Shown here: piece after piece, positions 23,721 through 31,885 of the stretch | Position numbering within the stretch: the first letter of the stretch is position 1 | How the letters are laid out: each line of letters begins with the position of its first letter | NCBI GenBank assembly: GCA_023666145.1 | Contig: JAMPCO010000005.1 | Coordinates: forward strand, 1 to 53,032 | Length of the DNA: 53,032 nucleotides | Origin: Prevotella sp. | GTDB taxonomy: Bacteria > Bacillota > Clostridia > Christensenellales > UBA1242 | Reading direction: 5' to 3' | Translations under genes and position numbers: made by a program | Notes under the pieces: generated by a model | Database searches by the model: none | What the model saw: the letters and a program-made list of their open reading frames with translations, nothing else | Told to the model about the DNA's origin: nothing

Positions 23721-25997
23721 ATGAACCAAAGTGAAGATTTTACCACCTTAGACCGTTATTTCCGTGCCGCTAATTATTTGTCCGCGGCGCAGTTATATTT
23801 GTGGGATAACCCGATACTGGAACGCCCACTTACCCGTGCCGACATTAAAACGCGGATTTTGGGACATTGGGGCACGGTTGTCGGTCAAAATTTTGTCTAC
23901 GCCCACCTCAGCCGTGCCATCAAAAAATTTGACCAGTCGATGGTCTTAATTGCGGGTCCAGGACATGGTGGTAACTTTTTCATTGCCAACGCTTATTTAG
24001 AAGGGACGTACAGTGAAATCTACCCGACCTATACCCGCGACAAAGACGGAATCAAAAAACTGTGTCGCGCCTTTTCTTTCCCCGGCGGCGTTTCATCCCA
24101 CGTGGCACCGCAAATTCCGGGCAGTCTACACGAAGGCGGCGAATTGGGCTATTCTTTAGCCCACGGTTACGGTGCCGTACTCGACCACCCCGATCTGGTG
24201 GCGGCGGTCATTGTGGGCGACGGTGAAGCCGAAACGGGAGCCCTGTCCGCCAGTTGGTGGGGTGCTAAATTTCTCCATCCCCAAAAGGACGGCCACGTCT
24301 TACCCATTATCCATTTGAACGGTTATAAGATTGCGAACCCCACCCTGTTGGCGCGGATTACCCCGCAAGAACGGCAACAGTTCTTTGCGGGCTTAGGTTA
24401 CGAAGCGCTTGAAGTCGTCGTGGGACGTAACCCCGCGGATATCATGCGCGACCACCAAGCCATGGCGCACGCGGTCGATTACTGCCTGCAATGTTTCCGT
24501 GCCAAAAACGGCAAACACCCGCTGATTATTTTGAATTCGCCCAAAGGTTGGACGGGACCAACCACCGTAGACGGTAAAACGGTGGCGGGTACTTTTAACG
24601 CGCACCAAGTCCCGATTGACATGAGTCAACCCCACCACACCCAATTGGTGAACGACTGGCTACAATCTTACCGCCCCGCCGAATTGTTTCACCCCGACGG
24701 CAGTTTATCCGCCGACATTGCCGCTTTCTGTCCCACGGGGGAGCGCCGTTTATCCGCGAACCCGTTGACCCGTGGTGGCGTCCAATACACGCCTTTGCGC
24801 TTACCCGACTTAAAACCGTTCTTTGTGCCAACCACCGCCATGACACAAGACATGAATGTGTTATCGCAATACGTGGCGGCCATCATGCAACTCAATCCCA
24901 CCACCTTCCGTTTTTTTACCCCCGACGAAGCCAAATCTAACCGCATCTACGCACCGTTCCAAGTGACCAACCGCGCGTGGCAGGCGGCACGCTATCCCGA
25001 CGACGACGGTCTCAGCCCCGACGGACGCATCATCGACGGCATCTTGTCCGAACACGTTTGCGAAGGAATGTTGGAAGGTTACAACTTAACGGGTCGCCAC
25101 GGTTTTTTTGCCACGTACGAAGCCTTTGGCCGCGTGGTCGACAGTATGCTGAACCAACACACGAAATGGTTAAAACAAGTCCGTACCATGCCTTGGCGTA
25201 CCGCTCTGCCTTGCTTGAATTTCATTAACACCAGCCACACTTGGCAACAAGACCACAACGGTTACAGTCACCAAGACACGGGTATGGCCACCCACCTGCT
25301 GGACAAAGACCCGAACGTCATCCGTTGTTATTTCCCCGCCGACGCGAACACCTTGCTGGCGGTATTTGCCCATTGCTTGCAAGACACGAACAAAATCAAC
25401 TTAATCACTGCCTCCAAACACCCCACCCGTGGGTGGCGCACAGGGGCGCAAGCCGTAGCAGACGTCCAAGCAGGCATCAGCATTTGGCACGACGTCCCCG
25501 ACCCTGACGTGGTGTTGGCGTGTATGGGCGACACCCCGACCATGGAATGCGTGGCGGCGTTCAGCATTTTACAAACCCAAGCCCCCCACATCAAAGTCCG
25601 TTTCGTCAACGTGATTGACGCGGGTAAACTGGGCGGTCGCAGCGACAGTTTGCACGACGCGGAATACGCGCGCATTTTTACCAACGACAAACCCGTGGTA
25701 TTTATCAGCCACACTTACCGTAATTTAATTAAAGCCTTGACCGCAGACCGCCCGAACAGCCACCGCTACACGATTCAAGGTTACCGCGAATGCGGCGCGA
25801 TTACCACGGGCTTTGATATGCGCGTGATGAACATGATTGACCGCTTCCATATCGTGCAAGATGTGCTGGCCGCCACCACCCCAAACCCCGCTTTGGCGAC
25901 GGCGATGGACGACCAATTACACCAACACCGCGCCTACATTTTAGCGCACGGCGTGGACCCTGATTGGGTACAACAAATTAAAACACCGTGGGATTAA
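23721..25997 (+). CDS. xfp: Phosphoketolase (xylulose-5-phosphate/fructose-6-phosphate)
   Basis: Thiamine-diphosphate enzyme that splits xylulose-5-phosphate or fructose-6-phosphate into acetyl-phosphate plus an aldose phosphate. The 758-residue protein is a little shorter than usual (790-825). Conserved blocks: GHWGTVVGQNFVYAHL (catalytic His) near 52, GPGHGG near 77, SFPGGVSSHVAPQIPGSLHEGGELGYSL near 125, and the ThDP motif GDGEAETG...NGYKIANPT near 168-208. TGRHGFFATYEAF comes near 455 and WQQDHNGYSHQDTG near 510. It is a single-gene unit with its own promoter and terminator. Acetyl-phosphate would pass to AckA, and glyceraldehyde-3-phosphate to PGK, GpmI and enolase. Confidence 0.96.
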   Translation: MNQSEDFTTLDRYFRAANYLSAAQLYLWDNPILERPLTRADIKTRILGHWGTVVGQNFVYAHLSRAIKKFDQSMVLIAGPGHGGNFFIANAYLEGTYSEIYPTYTRDKDGIKKLCRAFSFPGGVSSHVAPQIPGSLHEGGELGYSLAHGYGAVLDHPDLVAAVIVGDGEAETGALSASWWGAKFLHPQKDGHVLPIIHLNGYKIANPTLLARITPQERQQFFAGLGYEALEVVVGRNPADIMRDHQAMAHAVDYCLQCFRAKNGKHPLIILNSPKGWTGPTTVDGKTVAGTFNAHQVPIDMSQPHHTQLVNDWLQSYRPAELFHPDGSLSADIAAFCPTGERRLSANPLTRGGVQYTPLRLPDLKPFFVPTTAMTQDMNVLSQYVAAIMQLNPTTFRFFTPDEAKSNRIYAPFQVTNRAWQAARYPDDDGLSPDGRIIDGILSEHVCEGMLEGYNLTGRHGFFATYEAFGRVVDSMLNQHTKWLKQVRTMPWRTALPCLNFINTSHTWQQDHNGYSHQDTGMATHLLDKDPNVIRCYFPADANTLLAVFAHCLQDTNKINLITASKHPTRGWRTGAQAVADVQAGISIWHDVPDPDVVLACMGDTPTMECVAAFSILQTQAPHIKVRFVNVIDAGKLGGRSDSLHDAEYARIFTNDKPVVFISHTYRNLIKALTADRPNSHRYTIQGYRECGAITTGFDMRVMNMIDRFHIVQDVLAATTPNPALATAMDDQLHQHRAYILAHGVDPDWVQQIKTPWD

Positions 25998-26014
25998 CCA
26001 CGGTGTTTGTTTTT
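25982..26014 (+). terminator. Terminator of xfp, containing its stop codon
   Basis: A 10-base-pair stem AACACCGTGG/CCACGGTGTT followed by T. The TAA stop of xfp lies in the loop, so the coding sequence forms the first arm. Confidence 0.9.
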
Positions 26015-26028
26015 CTTACATTATCGCC

Positions 26029-26262
26029 TTATTTTTTCTTGGGACTGGGCATGGTCAAACCGATGAAACCCAACATAGTCAAAACAATCGCGTTGCCGGC
26101 AACGGCAAAAAACAAATAAATTTCCGACACCAAGGCGTCAAAACTGAAATCCTTGAAAACCGCCGCAAAGCCATCCCAATCATATTTCATGCACACACCA
26201 ACCAACACGACCACCGCCGCGACCAACACAACGAACGAAACAATTTTACGTAAAATGTTCAT
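26029..26262 (-). CDS. Small two-helix membrane protein
   Basis: A 77-residue protein with hydrophobic segments at about residues 5-24 and 48-70, a short loop containing DWDGFAAVFKDFSFDAL, and a basic PSPKKK end. I do not recognise the family. AGGAGG lies 8 bases before the ATG, and a TAGACA-N17-TATAAT promoter lies further upstream, overlapping the terminator of the preceding gene. It converges on xfp. Existence is well supported by the start signals; function unknown. Confidence 0.7.
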   Translation of the reverse strand: MNILRKIVSFVVLVAAVVVLVGVCMKYDWDGFAAVFKDFSFDALVSEIYLFFAVAGNAIVLTMLGFIGLTMPSPKKK

Positions 26263-26303
26263 TTTATTTTCCTCCTACTTTAATGATTGACATTTTTCGA
26301 CAG

Positions 26304-26332
26304 ATTATAACAAACAAAAAGGGATTTGTCTA
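26304..26332 (-). promoter_or_regulatory. Promoter of the 77-residue membrane protein
   Basis: TAGACA-N17-TATAAT on the minus strand. The -35 box lies in the loop of the terminator hairpin of the gene before it. Confidence 0.65.
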
Positions 26333-26342
26333 TCCCTTTTTT
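26316..26342. terminator. Bidirectional terminator hairpin
   Basis: Arms AAAAAGGGAT and ATCCCTTTTTT with a 6-base loop give a T run on either strand. On the minus strand it ends transcription of the M23-family gene. Confidence 0.75.
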
Positions 26343-26392
26343 ACAATTTTTTGACGGTTGCATGATTTTATTTTATGTCTTTTGGGTGATGA

Positions 26393-27016
26393 TTATTTAT
26401 TATCATTACCTGGGAATTCGACAAAATTTTCAGGATTAACCGCTTTCCCGTTTTGGTATGCCATTAAGCGGACGTGTGGCATTTCGAAAATTTCGTAATT
26501 GGCGGTGTTCCCCACCGTGCCGATTTGATCGCCGCTCTTAACTTCGTCCCCCACGGCGACGGTAATACTATCCAGACTGCTGTACACGGTTTCAATCCCG
26601 TCCTTGTGTTGGATGCGCACCAGTTTCCCCGTGCTGGCGTCGCCGCTTTCAATGACCGAAGTCACTTTGCCGTCGTAGCAAGCCACCACGTTGGTGCCTG
26701 CTGCTGCGCCGATGGTGTAACCCAAATCGTATTCGTACCATTTGGTCGTGTTGTTGTATTGCACCATCTCGAAGTCCGCCGCTTTCAAAACCGTGGCGGC
26801 TTGGTCGACGGGCATCACCCATGATGCGGTCACGACGGGCGTTGGTGGTGCCACCACCAAGTTGCTATCTTCTTCGTTATTGTTTGAGCCGCGTGGTATA
26901 AAACTTAACGCGATAAAAGTCGTGGTCAAACCCAACATTAAGACCACTAACAACGTGCTGATCGCGATGGCATTGCGGCGTGCCTTTTCCATTTGTGTTG
27001 CTGTGCGAATGTCCAT
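26393..27016 (-). CDS. LytM/M23-domain protein, SpoIIQ-like, catalytic site degenerate
   Basis: A 207-residue protein with a cytoplasmic N-terminus, one membrane helix (about residues 16-38), a linker, then a LytM fold (about 90-200). The fold is marked by LGYTIGAAAGTNVVACYDGKV, LVRIQHKDGIETVYSSLDSI and AVGDEVKSGDQIGTVGN. Zinc ligands of active M23 peptidases (HxxxD and HxH) are not intact: the first histidine is absent and the last motif reads PHVRL. This layout resembles SpoIIQ, the forespore membrane protein of spore formers, which also has a degenerate site. A G-rich Shine-Dalgarno precedes the ATG. Sporulation role is an inference from similarity. Confidence 0.75.
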   Translation of the reverse strand: MDIRTATQMEKARRNAIAISTLLVVLMLGLTTTFIALSFIPRGSNNNEEDSNLVVAPPTPVVTASWVMPVDQAATVLKAADFEMVQYNNTTKWYEYDLGYTIGAAAGTNVVACYDGKVTSVIESGDASTGKLVRIQHKDGIETVYSSLDSITVAVGDEVKSGDQIGTVGNTANYEIFEMPHVRLMAYQNGKAVNPENFVEFPGNDNK

Positions 27017-27072
27017 TTTTTACCCCCTTGCCTTGATTTTAGACCAGCGTACGGGGTTTTATACATCACATT

Positions 27073-27369
27073 TTATCGTTCAATAAAGGTTGCACAATCG
27101 GCTTGATTTTTATCTTCGTTGTCTACAACCGCAATCCCGTTGGCGGCACAGCGACAATCGTGGTTGTACAAACACGCGCCCGCAGTACACCTTAACGGTA
27201 CATTGTTCGGCTTGGTCGGTGCTAATTCGGACGCTAATTCCACATCGGTTTTGTGGTCGTCTCTTTGGTATGTTTCACAATTGGCGCCACGGCAGACGTG
27301 GACTTCGTGCGCGTGGCAAGTACCCGCGTGGTTAAACTTACAATCAATTTTACGGCAGCGAATATTCAT
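27073..27369 (-). CDS. DUF1540 small cysteine-rich protein
   Basis: A 98-residue protein with two copies of a Cys pattern (CRKIDCKFNHAGTCHAHEVHV...CETY near residues 5-33, and CTAGACLYNHDCRCAANGIAV...CATF near 61-95). This is the DUF1540 pattern, common in Clostridia and probably metal-binding. Acidic charge and lack of signal suggest a cytoplasmic location. No function is established for the family. It is divergent from rplI with a 34-base A+T-rich gap that must contain both promoters; no confident box was assigned. Confidence 0.85.
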   Translation of the reverse strand: MNIRCRKIDCKFNHAGTCHAHEVHVCRGANCETYQRDDHKTDVELASELAPTKPNNVPLRCTAGACLYNHDCRCAANGIAVVDNEDKNQADCATFIER

Positions 27370-27403
27370 TATGCATTTATTATTTTCTATATTAAAATAA
27401 AGT

Positions 27404-27856
27404 ATGCAAATTTATTTATTGAAAGATTTGAAAGGACACGGCAAAGCGGGTGAAATCGTCAATTTGAACGACGGTTACGCCAAGAACTTTGTCATCAAAA
27501 ACAAAATCGGCAAAACGGTGGATCACGCGGTATTAAGTGACATCAAAGCCAAAGCCGACAGTCAAGCCTACAAAAACCAAACCGAAATTGCGGCGATCCA
27601 AGCCCAAATCGCCCAATTAAAACAAACGCCCGTCACCTTACACAGTAAAGTCGGCGCCAACCAAAAATTGTTCGGCAGCATTACCGCCACCGAAATTGCC
27701 GATGCCTTAGCGGCGCAAGGCATCACCGTCGACAAACGTTTGTTAGTTATGCCCGAACCAATCAAAACCACCGGCACATATAATGTAAACATTAAATACA
27801 ATCATCAATTAACGGGCACCATTACCGTTCATGTGGAGGAATTGCATGCAAAATGA
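27404..27856 (+). CDS. rplI: Ribosomal protein bL9
   Basis: Large-subunit protein that binds domain V of 23S rRNA. The N-terminal domain has the family signature, starting MQIYLLKDLKGHGKAGEIV and continuing NLNDGYAKNFVI. A connecting helix follows (about residues 45-75), then the C-terminal domain with a GANQKLFGSITATEIADAL motif. Length 150 is normal. TATATT and TAAAAT boxes lie 5-10 bases before the ATG with no Shine-Dalgarno, again suggesting a very short or absent leader. The gene overlaps the next by 11 bases. Confidence 0.96.
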   Translation: MQIYLLKDLKGHGKAGEIVNLNDGYAKNFVIKNKIGKTVDHAVLSDIKAKADSQAYKNQTEIAAIQAQIAQLKQTPVTLHSKVGANQKLFGSITATEIADALAAQGITVDKRLLVMPEPIKTTGTYNVNIKYNHQLTGTITVHVEELHAK

Positions 27857-28877
27857 CCAGATTTTTGTCTTAGTTTTGTCGTTAGAGCAATACCAAAATA
27901 CCACCCTACTGGCGCAGCCCATCTGTGGCCGTAACATGGTGGAATGGGTTGCCACCGCCACCGCGCCATTCAAAACCAAAACCGTGGTGGTTTCCCCCGA
28001 CGATGACATTATCACACTATTCAAGTCCCACCGCACCGACGCGGCTTTCACGGTGGTAACCTATGTTGATATGCCCTTACTGACGACGCAAGACATTTTG
28101 GATGCTGTGGATTACTGTTTCCACAAAGATGTCCCCGCGGTTAAGTTACCCCGTGGTTGGGTCTTTAACACCGCACTGGTTGCACAAAGTGAAACTTTCC
28201 CGATTACCGAATTTGCCGCCGCCAACCCCGACGCGTACCAAGTGGGTTTTAACAACGCCCAAATCGCGCAAATCCGCACCATGATGCAAGCCCGCATCAA
28301 CCAACAACACTTAAAAAACGGCGTGGTCATGATTGACCCGAACCATACTTACATTGACGCTGCCGTCCAAATCGACAAGGACGTCACGTTGGAACCCAAC
28401 GTCCATTTGTGTGGGAAGACCGTGATCCACAGTGGTACGGTTGTGTTGGACGGCTGCCGCATTGAAGATACGGTCATCGGACAAAACAGCCAAATTGGCC
28501 CCCACGCCCACCTGCGCCCGAACACCAGTATTGGTAGCCACTGTCGCATTGGAAATTACGTCGAAATCAAACGCTCCCGCATCGGCGACGGCACTAAGGT
28601 CGCCCACATGACTTACGTCGGTGACAGCACGCTGGGGCAAAATTGTAACGTGGGTTGCGGCGTGATTTTTTGTAACTATAACGGCAAAACCAAAAGCAAT
28701 TGTCTGATTGGCGACCGTGTGTTCATTGGTAGCAATTCCTGCCTCGTGGCGCCCTTGCAAGTCGGCACGGACGCCTACATTGCGGCGGGCTCGGTGATTA
28801 CCGACGCCGTCCCCGCCAACGCGCTGGGCATTGCCCGCGCCCGTCAAGCGATTAAAGAACATTATGTGCGTGCATAA
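27846..28877 (+). CDS. GlmU homologue with degenerate uridylyltransferase domain
   Basis: A 343-residue protein where GlmU has about 455. The C-terminal two-thirds is a left-handed beta-helix acetyltransferase with the expected residues: LRPNTSIGSHCRIGNYVEIKRSRIG, AHMTYVGDSTLG, the CNYNGKTK motif, and GSNSCLVAPLQVG. The linker (INQQHLKNGVVMIDPNHTYID) also matches. The first about 120 residues are cut down: the LAAGxGTRM nucleotide loop and its lysine are absent, though VDMPLLT survives. So glucosamine-1-phosphate acetylation is plausible, while UDP-sugar formation is not. The start was chosen from GGAGG 6 bases before the ATG at 27846, within the end of rplI. Confidence 0.85.
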   Translation: MQNDQIFVLVLSLEQYQNTTLLAQPICGRNMVEWVATATAPFKTKTVVVSPDDDIITLFKSHRTDAAFTVVTYVDMPLLTTQDILDAVDYCFHKDVPAVKLPRGWVFNTALVAQSETFPITEFAAANPDAYQVGFNNAQIAQIRTMMQARINQQHLKNGVVMIDPNHTYIDAAVQIDKDVTLEPNVHLCGKTVIHSGTVVLDGCRIEDTVIGQNSQIGPHAHLRPNTSIGSHCRIGNYVEIKRSRIGDGTKVAHMTYVGDSTLGQNCNVGCGVIFCNYNGKTKSNCLIGDRVFIGSNSCLVAPLQVGTDAYIAAGSVITDAVPANALGIARARQAIKEHYVRA

Positions 28878-29181
28878 TTTTGCGTAAGCGATTAACCACA
28901 CCACTTTTGGTAATCTGTAACAACCGCGCCAATTCTTCGTACGTGGCGTCGGGATTTTCCACGCGGACGACGGCGGTTTCTTGCAATTTCGGGCTGAGGT
29001 GGGCGAGACTGCCGTCCGTTGTCATTTGCCGAATCACCGCGATTTGTTGACTGGCGGCTTTGACCTGTTTCGCGATATTCCCCGCGTCGCAATTGGCCGC
29101 ACGGTTCGCATTGTTGCGAATAATGCCCATGATGATTTTATCGCATTTAGTGAAGTCGGTGGTTGGTTCAGGCTTTTTCAT
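28852..29181 (-). CDS. Stand-alone WhiA C-terminal HTH domain
   Basis: A 109-residue protein matching only the C-terminal third of WhiA: NRAANCDAGNIAKQVKAASQQI near residue 28, LSPKLQETAVVRVENPDATYEELA near residue 63, and the helix-turn-helix LLQITKSGVVNRLRKI at the end. The N-terminal LAGLIDADG-like domain (about 200 residues) is missing, and the upstream sequence codes for another protein. WhiA links cell division and transcription in Bacillota and Actinobacteria. The start overlaps the preceding gene by 14 bases and has only a weak Shine-Dalgarno. Its 3' end overlaps the convergent GlmU-like gene by 26 bases. Confidence 0.8.
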   Translation of the reverse strand: MKKPEPTTDFTKCDKIIMGIIRNNANRAANCDAGNIAKQVKAASQQIAVIRQMTTDGSLAHLSPKLQETAVVRVENPDATYEELARLLQITKSGVVNRLRKIMHAHNVL

Positions 29182-29977
29182 GCTCTGCCTGCACAATTTG
29201 ATCCAACAAACGGGCTTTGGGCCTTACAAACGGGCGATCCAAATTCAAGATACAACTGGGATCATAATCGCATAATTTCAAGAAGTCCCCCACGCGGTCC
29301 ATGCGCCCCACGTTTTCGGCTTTGTGGGCGTCACTGTCAATCACAAACTGCGCGCCCATCGCCGCCATGCGTTCAAAGTCCACGGGACGGAAACTGATTT
29401 TTTTGTTATTGAGTTCCAGCGCAGTACCCCGCGCAATACAGGCTTTAGCAACTTCAATCACATCCAAACGGAAATAGCGGTTCGGGTGCGACAAAATATC
29501 AATGTTGTTTTTTTCAATGACGTTCACCACCGCTTGCGTGTTTTTGCGGATTAAACTTTTCGGGGTCCAGTTAATCCCAATTCTCCGCAGAGCAAACCAA
29601 AACATATTAGGTATGTAATAGGTAAAAAATTGCCAAAACTTTTTGGGTTGCACGGAGATATGAATCCCGCAAACCAAATAGTCGTACCACTTCCGTTCTT
29701 CGTTCGAAACGTCAATGTCCCCGTTCATACCAACAACGTTACATTCGATGCCGTAAAAGGTTTTCATCCCGTGCGTCTTGCCCGAACGTGAAACTTGGGC
29801 TTTCGCCAACAACGCGTTTTGCAACCGTTTCTTGCGATTACGCACACGGTAATGGGCGTGGTCGGTAATGCCGATTTCGGCAAGACCCCGTTTTTTGGCG
29901 GCGGCCACATTTTGATCAATCGTATTCATGCCATCACTGTCCAAGGTGTGCGTGTGATAATCGCCATAAACTTTCAT
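29168..29977 (-). CDS. PHP-domain metal-dependent phosphoesterase
   Basis: A 269-residue PHP protein. Motifs that bind a trinuclear metal centre are present: YGDYHTHTLDSDG near residue 4, EIGITDHAHYR near 36, GIECNVV near 77, VCGIHIS near 104, LSHPNRY near 166 and FVIDSDAHKAENVG near 210. It looks like YcdX or histidinol-phosphatase relatives; the substrate cannot be named. Genes of this kind often sit near whiA in Clostridia, as here. The start is the ATG ending at 29977; an earlier TTG would lie in the -10 box. Promoter TTGACC-N17-TATAAT is 8 bases away, so the mRNA should be leaderless. Confidence 0.9.
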   Translation of the reverse strand: MKVYGDYHTHTLDSDGMNTIDQNVAAAKKRGLAEIGITDHAHYRVRNRKKRLQNALLAKAQVSRSGKTHGMKTFYGIECNVVGMNGDIDVSNEERKWYDYLVCGIHISVQPKKFWQFFTYYIPNMFWFALRRIGINWTPKSLIRKNTQAVVNVIEKNNIDILSHPNRYFRLDVIEVAKACIARGTALELNNKKISFRPVDFERMAAMGAQFVIDSDAHKAENVGRMDRVGDFLKLCDYDPSCILNLDRPFVRPKARLLDQIVQAEHEKA

Positions 29978-29985
29978 GATGTTCA

Positions 29986-30014
29986 ATTATAGCAAACCGC
30001 CGTTGCACGGTCAA
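29986..30014 (-). promoter_or_regulatory. Leaderless promoter of the PHP-whiA operon
   Basis: TTGACC-N17-TATAAT on the minus strand, 8 bases before the ATG. Confidence 0.75.
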
Positions 30015-30052
30015 TCACTAACAAAATCACCCAGTATGGCATAAAATGCCGT

Positions 30053-31885
30053 ATGTGTGGCATCAGTGGATTCATCAATTTACACTACCCGAAAAAACAA
30101 GCCAAAGCCATTTTGGCCAAAATGAACCAAACCCTCGCCCCACGCGGCGCAGACGACAGCGGAACCTACGTGCACGGATCATGCTATCTGGGACACCAAC
30201 GGTTAAGTATTATCGACCTGGCCAACGGACACCAACCCATGAGTTATCGTTACCGCGGCAAAACATATACGATTGTTTACAACGGCGAACTGTATAATGC
30301 CGCCGCCTTACGCCAAAAACTGTTGGCGCGTCACATCCGTTTACAAACTACCTGCGACACCGAATTGGTTTTGAAAGCGTTTGCATTGGACGGTGTCAAA
30401 GCCTTACGCACCTTGAACGGAATTTTCGCGTTTGTGATTTACGAATCCCCGACCAACCGTCTGCATTTCGTGCGTGACCCACTGGGGGTCAAACCATTAT
30501 TTTACAGCCAACAAAACGGTGGACTGGCGTTTGCGTCCGAAATCAAAGCCCTGTTCGCGCATCCGTCCATCCAACCCCGTGTCAATTTAGACGGACTGCG
30601 GGAATTGTTTGGTATTGGCCCCGCGCGTACGCCAGGCAAAACGGTGTACACCCAAATCAATGAAATTAAACCTGGTGAGTACGCTTGCTGGCAAAACGGG
30701 CAACTGAGCACCCGCACCTACTTGCAAATTAAGAGTCGTGTCCACCGCGACAGCGCCCCCACGACAATCAAAAAAATCAAAAAGATGCTGACCGCGATTG
30801 TGCAAAGACAATTGGTCAGCGATGTGCGCGTGGGGTTAATGCTGAGTGGTGGTCTGGATTCCAGCGCGATTACCGCGTTGGCGGCACGCACAGATCAAGC
30901 CTTAAAAACTTTCTCGGTCGATTATGTGGGAAACGCGGACAATTTCCAACCCACCGACTTTTCACCCAGCCGTGACAATTACTACATTGATTTGGTCGCC
31001 CAGCAATACCACGCGGCACACAGTTACAAAGTGTTGAATTCCGCCGACCTGTGCCACGCGTTGCGGGAAGCCTTAATTGCCCGGGATTACCCCGCAATGG
31101 CGGACATTGACAGTTCGTTACTGCTGTTTTGTCGGGCGTTAAAAAGCGACATCACAGTCTGCCTGAGTGGTGAATTTGCCGACGAAATTTTTTGCGGTTA
31201 CCCGTGGTTTTACCGTGCGGATACCGCTAACGCCACCACTTTCCCATGGTCGATTGATTTAACCATGCGCGAACACACAGTGGCCAAAGACCTGCGCGCC
31301 AAATTAAAGTTAAAAGATTTTGTCGCGCAAACTTACGCCGCCGCCGTTGCCGAAGTTCCCCTTTCCCCGACCGACACGCCCGCCGACCGCCAAATGAAAA
31401 TTTACAGTTATTTGACTATGCGCTGGTTTGGTTTGAACCTGTTGGAACGCACCGACCGCATGGCCATGCGATGTGGTCTGGAAGTCCGTGTGCCGTTTAC
31501 CGACATCAACTTGGTGCAATACGCTTACAACATCCCGTGGGAGATGAAAAATTACGGCGGACAAGAAAAAGGCATCTTGCGCGCGGCGGTAGCGGACATT
31601 TTACCACAAGAAGTGGTCAACCGTAAAAAATGCCCGTACCCCAAGACGGTTGACCCCGTTTACACGGCTTTGGTCGAACAACAGGTGCGCGGACTGCTGG
31701 CCGACGAAGAACATCCCGTTTGGCGCATCGTGGACATGGATTACGTCGCCCAAGTTTTGCGCGATACCAATCCACACAATGCCCGCCCGTGGTTTGGGCA
31801 GTTAATGCAACGTCCGCAATACTTGGCATTTATATACCAAATCGCGCTGTGGTTGACCGAATACCACGTCATTTTGGAACTTTAA
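30053..31885 (+). CDS. asnB: Asparagine synthase (glutamine-hydrolysing)
   Basis: Makes asparagine, or amidates a related acid, from aspartate, glutamine and ATP. The 610-residue protein begins MCGISGFI, giving the catalytic N-terminal cysteine after Met removal. RGADDSG (usually RGPDDSG), HQRLSIIDL, YNGELYN and RDPLGVKPL belong to the glutaminase domain. The synthetase domain has LMLSGGLDSSAITAL (PP-loop) near residue 264, SGEFADEIFCGY near 375 and ERTDRMAMRCGLEVRVPF near 467. Length is full. A TAAAAT box 5 bases before the ATG hints at a leaderless start, but no convincing -35 was found. The stop shares a TTAA with the convergent sulfatase gene. Confidence 0.94.
   Translation: MCGISGFINLHYPKKQAKAILAKMNQTLAPRGADDSGTYVHGSCYLGHQRLSIIDLANGHQPMSYRYRGKTYTIVYNGELYNAAALRQKLLARHIRLQTTCDTELVLKAFALDGVKALRTLNGIFAFVIYESPTNRLHFVRDPLGVKPLFYSQQNGGLAFASEIKALFAHPSIQPRVNLDGLRELFGIGPARTPGKTVYTQINEIKPGEYACWQNGQLSTRTYLQIKSRVHRDSAPTTIKKIKKMLTAIVQRQLVSDVRVGLMLSGGLDSSAITALAARTDQALKTFSVDYVGNADNFQPTDFSPSRDNYYIDLVAQQYHAAHSYKVLNSADLCHALREALIARDYPAMADIDSSLLLFCRALKSDITVCLSGEFADEIFCGYPWFYRADTANATTFPWSIDLTMREHTVAKDLRAKLKLKDFVAQTYAAAVAEVPLSPTDTPADRQMKIYSYLTMRWFGLNLLERTDRMAMRCGLEVRVPFTDINLVQYAYNIPWEMKNYGGQEKGILRAAVADILPQEVVNRKKCPYPKTVDPVYTALVEQQVRGLLADEEHPVWRIVDMDYVAQVLRDTNPHNARPWFGQLMQRPQYLAFIYQIALWLTEYHVILEL

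Noticed and set aside
28311..28904. 197-codon minus-strand frame opposite the GlmU-like gene
   Set aside because: It mirrors the beta-helix hexapeptide codons and has no start signals.
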